DNA of 64,000 nucleotides, taken from assembly GCA_026874595.1 (NCBI GenBank), contig CM049317.1, forward strand, positions 14,934,882-14,998,881, given 5' to 3'. Both the position numbers and the translations under genes were made by a program. The notes under the pieces are model-generated. The model searched no databases and was not told the DNA's origin. It saw only the letters and a program-made list of their open reading frames with translations. This document shows, piece by piece, positions 57,458 through 64,000 of the stretch. Source of the stretch: Sipunculus nudus. Its lineage: Eukaryota > Annelida > Sipuncula > Golfingiida > Sipunculidae. Within the stretch, counting starts at the first letter, position 1, and every line of letters begins with the position of its first letter.

Positions 57458-58581
57458 AGACGACATGGTCGGAATTTGTTTAGTAATTCGTGCGCACGGA
57501 TTAATGAATATAATGACCATGTCGCCTCACGGACTTCGCAGTTTCTCGAAGTAAAAACATCACATGTTAGTAAAGAAATTAGCACCGTCAACTTAAAGGG
57601 ACCTATTCACATGCCATTTTTTTAAATATACGTCAAGTATATTTTCTCCTTAAAATATAATTGTACATTCTAATATTTCCTATAAACCTGTACGTTGTTT
57701 ACTCCTATACACAAATTGAAATAAATTTGTACCGAGCAACGCACAAAGCAAACATAAAGCACGCACGCCAGCTGGTATAGCTAGCGGTACCACGCTACTT
57801 AACAAAACTCAATATATTTATCAGGCTCCCAACAGGTGTTTCTTCCGTGTTTCTCTTTGGTGTTTCATCTTCTTGTTTGGAAGAATTCTGACCACCCATT
57901 TTTTTGGTAATCATACGCATGTGGACTATGTGTCACTCACAGAACAATAGCAACGTATAAACGTGCACTGTGGGCTTTTTTGTTTGGATTTTTTTTTCAG
58001 CTTTGCTTTTGCAGCGCTGCACAGCGCGGCGTTTGGAATGGACACTTCAGTGTATTTGCATTTACTCAACATTTTTTTTTGTTTGCATCACATCGCGGCG
58101 GCGCGGCGATAATACATAACATTTCAAATATTTATGTAAGAAATACATGTATTTCCTTGGACAGTTAATAATAATGTTTGTGAGAACATACCGGCAAAAT
58201 ATGATTAAATATGGTTTATAAAAACATGCCATAAAAACATAGCACATGTATTTGTCTAAAATATTGTCTAAGTATAGGTGAGGAAAATGTATAAACCAGT
58301 AATATGCCAGAGACTCCAAAATATTTGCAAGGGTTCTACATCAGCAAAAAAGTAGCCCTCGTCCAGACGATAATAATGATATTAAAATATCACTGGGCAT
58401 AAAGTTTCTTCACAGTCTTCCCAGCTAAAATATGTTTTGTTTATTCTTTTGTACATTAATAAATTAGAGTTACAGACTCAATCAGTCTTACTGAACATTC
58501 ATGTTTATACGGTGCTTTTAAGACCTCAAATATTTAACAAAGCTTTAAGTAGGGAAATACTGTGAGCTAGTCTTATTACAG

Positions 58582-58583
<2 letters not shown>
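57458..58583. other. No gene seen
   Basis: AT-rich flank. An octamer ATTTGCAT near 58055 stands alone, with no promoter context. (TA)n follows at 58584-58629. Confidence 0.4.
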
Positions 58584-58631
<48 letters not shown>

Positions 58632-59056
58632 GAATGTCTTAATATATAGTACAACCTCGCCTAACGAAAAACTCAGATTAGCGACAAGGGATAACGATGA
58701 ACGAATAACAAGTGATCCCATGACCCATGGGTGACTGTGCTCAGCTTAAGTTGACCTTGAAGGTAAAAATATAAAATAATATCAAATGGAGATAAAGTGG
58801 GAGAGGAAGAGGTTATATAGGCCATGGTTGGTTTATATGATTGGTTTGTATTGATGAGCAAGAAATTGTTGCAAATAATATTTTGTGACCTGACCATGTG
58901 TTTCTAAATGTTGAAACTGAAGCATGTGAGCAGTTTGTGAACAAATGATCTGTACTATTACCATAATCATTAGTTGGCTTTTTGATTAACTGTCGAAAGT
59001 TTAGTAGTTTACACTTTTTCAATTGGATCTATCATTTTTTATAACATATTATTAAG

Positions 59057-60512
59057 CTCAGTGAAACTCCTCTATGTCGGACACTTAAGGGACTGGAAGA
59101 TTTTGTCCTGATTAGTGAGTAGTCCTGATCAGAGGAGTTGTGTTAATTCGTCATTTATTAATACTGGTATTTTAATCAATTGTACGTTTAATTTGAAATC
59201 TATATAATAAAAATCGAATTTAATTATTTTATTGCGAAAATCAACAGCCTTGAAGTTGAAAAACAACGATACAAACAATGTTTGTGAGTTAAATAATGAA
59301 TCATTTGAGTAACACCTCACCACGCATTCACCGCCTTAAAGTGCAAACTGTCGCTAACTAATTAATAACTACCCGTGCATGACGCTGATCACAAAGCAAG
59401 AACAGTAGTCTTTGGTGGTGGTCTTATTGAATTAAAAGCGGTATGGGACCCTTAAGTTATTTGAAAATATATTTTGCCAATAAATAAAATTTGTGAAGTC
59501 TACATAAAATTGCGAGATTTCTTAAATAAACGCTTGTCCTCGAGATGTCGCTTTGACCAAAACAGGTCATACGAGGTCACGACCTCTGAGCGCAATATCC
59601 CAGCAGATATGTGAACAAAAATAGAACTCACAACGTCTGTCCGCTTTAGAGGGCCGTAATATGTACTGGCGTACGCTCTTTACACAGCGCTTTTACTATA
59701 GGCCTATTACCTAAATCGTAAGCACTTTTTGTTATGACCTCGTATCCTGAATTGCTACACGAGAGGGGAGCACTGTATTTATGTCCAATCAGATGAGACC
59801 TCGTGCTGGAAAACACAGCCAAGCGAGGAATACACGGAGCCAATCATGTTATGTCACTCGTTTTGAGTGACAGCTCATCGCCCCGATAACCGTCTGAACA
59901 GGCCAAAGGCTCAGAGAGAATTGCCCCAGACGTGGTTTGGCCTTGGGCACATGGGATGCAACGTAACAACAAAGGCTGCGTGCACACCTCGCTGGCTGGT
60001 TTCAGTTCTGCAGACAACAGATACATGGCTACGCTAACACAGTCATAATGTCATAATCGAATCGGTCGATGATGCAAGAACGGAGAGGGAGCAATTTAAA
60101 TTCGACCATAAACTCTCAACAAGCGGCGCTTAAAGCGCAGTTATGGGCGGAGCCAGGATTCCTGTCGAGTGTTTGTTTATTGGCATCTGGTTGACTGCTT
60201 GTCACATCATACGCACATTTATTTCAGCGGACAACGAACCGCCATCTGGTGTCTAAATATATCATAAACGGTCAAAGCTGGAAGCGTGAAAATCAGTTGC
60301 TTCTTCAGAAGCGCAAGATTTCCGCAGCCTCGGGAGCGTCACATAGGCGGGACGGGAAAGTTTGTCCGTTGTCCGGGATAGTGAGTTGTCCGCTTTACTG
60401 AGTTTACGTTAAACATAATATAGAGGCAAATTTGAAGGGACTGAGAGTTAGTGTCTGTATTAGTGAGTTGTCCGCCTTACTGAGTTTTCCGCGAGTAGGA
60501 GTTTCACTGTAT
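59057..60512. mobile_element. Sequence flanked by CAGTGAAACTCC inverted ends (pogo/Tigger-like)
   Basis: Left end CAGTGAAACTCCTCTATGTC and right end GAGTAGGAGTTTCACTG (followed by TA) are inverted. Both ends hold repeated TTAGTGAGT.GTCC motifs. The interior (59530-60370) is richer in CpG than its surroundings and codes for nothing I recognise. The left flank lacks a clean TA, so the two ends may not belong to one insertion. Confidence 0.5.
59564..59579 (+). promoter_or_regulatory. Perfect DR4 of AGGTCA (AGGTCA-TACG-AGGTCA)
   Basis: Two exact nuclear-receptor half-sites with a 4-bp spacer, followed by CGACCT. CCAAT boxes lie near 59786 (CCAATCAG) and 59841 (CCAATCAT), with a GGGCGG box near 60144. 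That it is functional is inference. Confidence 0.4.
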
Positions 60513-60624
60513 ATGTATTTTTTTTTATGAAATGTATACAGTTGAAATATAATTAATGTCCCCAGTCCACAGATGGGGCTTGATGGTGGTGGTGGTGGTT
60601 TGGGGGGGGGGGGGGGTCAAAATT
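60448..60624. repeat. Left arm of a ~170-bp inverted repeat
   Basis: From TTAGTGTCTGTATTAGTGAG through TTTCACTGTATATGTATTT and CCCCAGTCCACAGATGGG to GGGGTCAAAATT. It is the reverse complement of 62554-62722 with few differences; the spacer is about 1.93 kb. Confidence 0.9.
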
Positions 60625-62553
60625 GGGCTAAATTTAAGGTACTGATTTTATTTTTATGCTAATAACTTTAAAAAATTGTGAGTTAATATTTTCCATCATG
60701 TTCGTGATCATTACTTAAAGAAATTACTTTCAACGGGCCTAATTTCTGGCATGTATATAGGAAATATATAGGAGAATACTTCTGGTAAATATTTAGAAAA
60801 AAAAATATGATGGGAGTTACAACATCTCTGTCTTATTATAGTGTATAAACATAGAATTTTCACTCTATTCAACAATGCTAACAGGATAAAAAAGTTCATT
60901 CACAATTACTTAATATTAAAAAAGGACAGACAGACTGGTAGACAAACAAAGCTGATAATAAATGAAGTTTCAATTATTTCTTAAATTTATTATATCAAAT
61001 TTTTTAAAGTTTAATACCTGCCATTATACACATCTGAATACATTAGTTGCTTTCAAATTTCAGACTCGAATAGCTTAAATCCATACACATACAGAATATG
61101 AAAGTTATTTCAACAGTACTTAGAGGAAAATTTTCATAATTAATATATATTTATTGTTAATGGGGAGATGATGGACAGACAGAGCTGATCACTTTATGTT
61201 CCATCTCCTGAGGCAAGAATATGTTCAAATAAGATCTTATTTTTTTCTAATCCAATTTTTTTAATTAAATAAATTTTACACATTTGCAATAAAAACTAAT
61301 GTCCCAGTGCACAGGTGCAAAGGAATTAATGGCAGCAGAGGTCCGGGGGGGGGGGGAGGGGGATGGTGGATGGTGGGATTAACAACACTTCTCCATATAC
61401 ATATACAGGGCAAAAAAGCCTGATGTCCAATTCTGCTGAGGCAGGAAAATAATGAACAAATGTTTATATTAGATCCTAGTTTTTTATCACATCAATTATT
61501 TTATCATAGGTTTATATTTCTATACATTTCCAATATAACATATATATCTGAATATAAAAGTTGATTCATAATTCTAAATTGCATTATCATAAATCTCAAT
61601 CATGTCAGATAACATCACATTATGCAGACAAATGTATATTTATTTTTTACCACAAAAATATATCTTTTAAATATGCAAAAAAATAAATATCTAAAAATAA
61701 TACTTGATTCAGTATTCAATTTTAAATTGTGCCTTTATATATCCATAATTTACTTCATATTTTATAAATTTATGCATACTAATGGGTTAAATTATATAAT
61801 TTAATTTATTAAAATCATTTAAAAGAAAATTGATTTCTTTAAAAATGCTACATTAACACAACATGGCATCTTCTGGATTACACCTTGAATTACTTTTTCA
61901 AGAAAAGTTTTGTATATTGGAGTGGAAACAGTTTTACAATTAAGGAGATACAGTGAAAACAGTAACAATAACTGCATTTCCCTTGGTGCGTTGGGTTTGG
62001 CGGGGGGGGGGGGGGGGAGAGGCGTGGTTGGTGATTTGGGAATAACTGTACACCTGTCACATCAGGGCATCTCCCACAGTGACTGTAACAAATCAGAAAC
62101 CCTGGCATTGGTTACGCCCAGTGACCAGGAGTACGCTGCCTGCATCTCATATATGCATCTGGACAAAGCAAAGTGACTGCAATAGAGCCTCAAGAAAAAA
62201 AATCAATAACTAGCCTTATTTTCAGGGTTTTATTTTCAAATTTCAGATTAAAAAAAAATAAAAATGTGTGTTAACATGCTGTGAAAATTAAATCAATATA
62301 ACTCACGTGCAAAAAAAAACGCGCCATGGTTAAAGTTGAGCAAAATTTAAGGTACTTATGTTATTTTTATGCTAATAACTTAAAGAATTTACAAAATTCA
62401 GATCTAATTTTGGGTATACAAATGAACCTTAATTTAACAAAATTATATACTTGGGGAAAAAGTCTCTAGTTAACAAATTTTTCATGTTTTGTGGGTAAAT
62501 ATTTTCCATCATGTTCGGGATCATGACTTAAAGAAATTACATTTAACGGACTT

Positions 62554-62722
62554 AATTTTGACCCCCCCCCCCCCCACCACCACCACCATCAAGTCCCATC
62601 TGTGGACTGGGGACATTAATTATATTTCAACTGTATACATTTCATAAAAAAAATACATATACAGTGAAACTCCTACTTGCGGAAAACTCAATATGCGGAC
62701 AACTCACTAATACGGACACTAA
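62554..62722. repeat. Right arm of the inverted repeat, inserted in an F4 module
   Basis: It interrupts the phrase TTAACGGACTTAATTTT / TGGCATGTATATAGG, which is continuous in the sister module at about 60730-60762. This arm is therefore the newer copy. Confidence 0.88.
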
Positions 62723-63319
62723 TTTTTGGCATGTATATAGGAAATATATAGGACAATACTTCTGGTAAATATTAAGAAAAACAGATAAGTGGTTTAGATA
62801 TTAGGCAGTCCTGAAACGGATATAGGTTTTTCATGGAAATTTGAGATTTTTACTTAATATCTCGAAGGAACGAAGTCATATTGATCCAATTTTCCATATG
62901 GTAGGAGATTTTGTGGACATCTAACTGTATGCATAATTTTGGATTCGTACGTCTAACGGTTTCAAAGCGTGCAAGTCTAACGGACGGACGGGCGGACGAT
63001 GGACAATGGACCATGACTATAGCTCAGATGACATATAGTCAGCTGAGCTAAAACATGTTTTTTTTACAGTTGAGAGGTTTTGTACGGCGATCAGGATGAG
63101 AAAATGTTGACAGAACAATCATTAATTCCAAAGAGGGCGACACGACCATCCATGTTTTCTCATTTTCAGCTATAACCAATTTCGAAGGGGTGTAAGGGGT
63201 GTCCAAGCGCTTGACACTATGGTATGTAGTGTTGGGGTCGACTAGTCCTTTGGGCGAAAAGCGAAAATTAGTAGCATGCAGAGGAACCGTAGAACACCCA
63301 AGCCAACCTCACCTCCTTG

Positions 63320-63370
63320 TGGTACACCCTATTAACTGACACCTCACGGTGTCAGGCTGACGAGGCTCTG
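63320..63370 (+). repeat. Hairpin in retrotransposon 5' leader
   Basis: CTGACACCTCACGGTGTCAG forms an 8-bp stem with a 4-nt loop in the untranslated leader of the non-LTR element. Confidence 0.6.
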
Positions 63371-63507
63371 ACTAAGGGAAGGAAAACCCCGAAAACAAAC
63401 CTACAAACCTACCCACCCAGTTCAAACAATTGAAACTGCAAGTGAACTCCAAATGAATTCAGCAGAAGCAGGAAATGGCGTTGGGATGGCGAAAGTCCAA
63501 GTATCTG

Positions 63508-64000
63508 ATGATGATGATGACGCTTCTGGATCAAACCGGAGAGGGAGTTCAGGGACCGACAGTGTCGTTAACCAAGCCAAAACAAACAATTAATATAGGA
63601 TGCTGGAATGCAAGGACACTTTATTCTATTGGAAAATCAGCTCAACTTGCTTAGGAAATGAACAGGTACCAAATAGATATTCTTGGGATTAGTGAATGTA
63701 TATGGACAGGGTTTGGAAAAGTCAAATTAAATACAGGAGAGAGCATAACGTTTTCTGGAAGAGACAATAATCTTCATCAGCATGGTGTAGCACTTATGAT
63801 GTCTAAGAATGCAGAAAAAGCACTGCTAGAGTGGAAACCAATAAATGATAGAATTATATATGCTAGATTTTTCTCCAAGTTTATAAAACTCACAATAATT
63901 CAAGTATATGCACCAACAAACGAAGCAATAAAAGAAGACAAAGAAAATTTCTACGACCAACTTCAGTCGGTGATTGACACAGTTCATAGACATGACATGT
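63508..64000 (+). pseudogene. Non-LTR retrotransposon, 5' endonuclease part, with premature stop; truncated by window end
   Basis: The frame through 63595 reads KQTINIGCWNARTLYSIGKS, then after TAG (63652-63654) RYQIDILGISECIWTGFGKV, GVALMMSKNAEKALLEWKPI, and IIQVYAPTNEA. These are the AP-endonuclease-like (EEP fold) motifs: N in the first strand, E in GISEC, Y in VYAPTN. They match the elements often annotated 'craniofacial development protein 2-like'. The in-frame TAG replaces a codon expected to be CAG or AAG-like. The leader runs from about 63054. The reverse transcriptase would lie right of the window. Confidence 0.85.

Larger units (their letters stand above)
58708..63050 (+). mobile_element. 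F4 repeat copy F, interrupted by later insertions
   Basis: 5' palindrome near GACCCATGGGTGACTGTGC then TCAGCTT; 3' GGACGGACGGGCGGACGATG and hairpin 63020-63050. Its modules recur (near 60620, 61040 and 62300). It is broken by the sequence at 59057-60512 and by an inverted duplicate at 62554-62722. It contains G runs at 60602, 61345 and 62002. The left limit is less sure than in A-E. Confidence 0.6.

Noticed and set aside
59844..60026. 60-codon minus-strand frame in the CpG-rich island
   Set aside because: Cysteine-containing but without a recognisable motif or splice context; the island explains the GC-rich open frame.
1..64000. tRNA, rRNA or snRNA genes
   Set aside because: I looked for A/B-box and cloverleaf patterns and for snRNA promoter context and saw none that I could support by eye; a tRNAscan-SE/Infernal run would settle this.

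Overview
The window is intron-rich, AT-rich animal nuclear DNA. Almost half of it is the 5' (N-terminal) part of one large gene on the minus strand. I assembled 32 coding exons from 41603 down to 1787 by joining reading-frame blocks at GT-AG splice sites. Every junction keeps phase, giving 2,141 codons without a stop. The protein is the N-terminal half of an MLL3/MLL4-type histone H3K4 methyltransferase (KMT2C/KMT2D orthologue): AT-hook, extended PHD1, PHD2-PHD7, acidic linkers, an HMG-box region, and a proline-rich exon with DPYxQxPxTP repeats. The FYRN/FYRC/SET half would lie beyond position 1. The unsplit PHD+HMG+Pro-rich order and the repeat content suggest a lophotrochozoan, probably a mollusc; that assignment is inference.

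Layout. 1-1100: ends of two repeat elements. 1787-41615: the coding exons, with introns packed with non-autonomous repeats. 41616-53447: probably the first intron, holding three 1.2-3 kb elements, a MITE and a decayed RecQ-like helicase fragment. About 53448-53700: a candidate non-coding first exon with a consensus splice donor. 53700-63050: nested DNA-transposon-like structures. 63054-64000: the 5' part of a broken non-LTR retrotransposon.

Repeats dominate the hunt. I see five families, called F1-F5 here. They share an end design: a short perfect palindrome at the 5' end, a subterminal inverted repeat, tandem modules, usually a GGAC-rich run, then a hairpin at the 3' end that is complementary to the 5' subterminal repeat. 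This resembles Helentron-type non-autonomous Helitrons (HINEs; the bivalve 'pearl' and Drosophila DINE-1 class). All fifteen copies I identified in the presumed transcribed region are antisense to the gene. Two insertions can be resolved to the base from paralogous empty sites inside the window.
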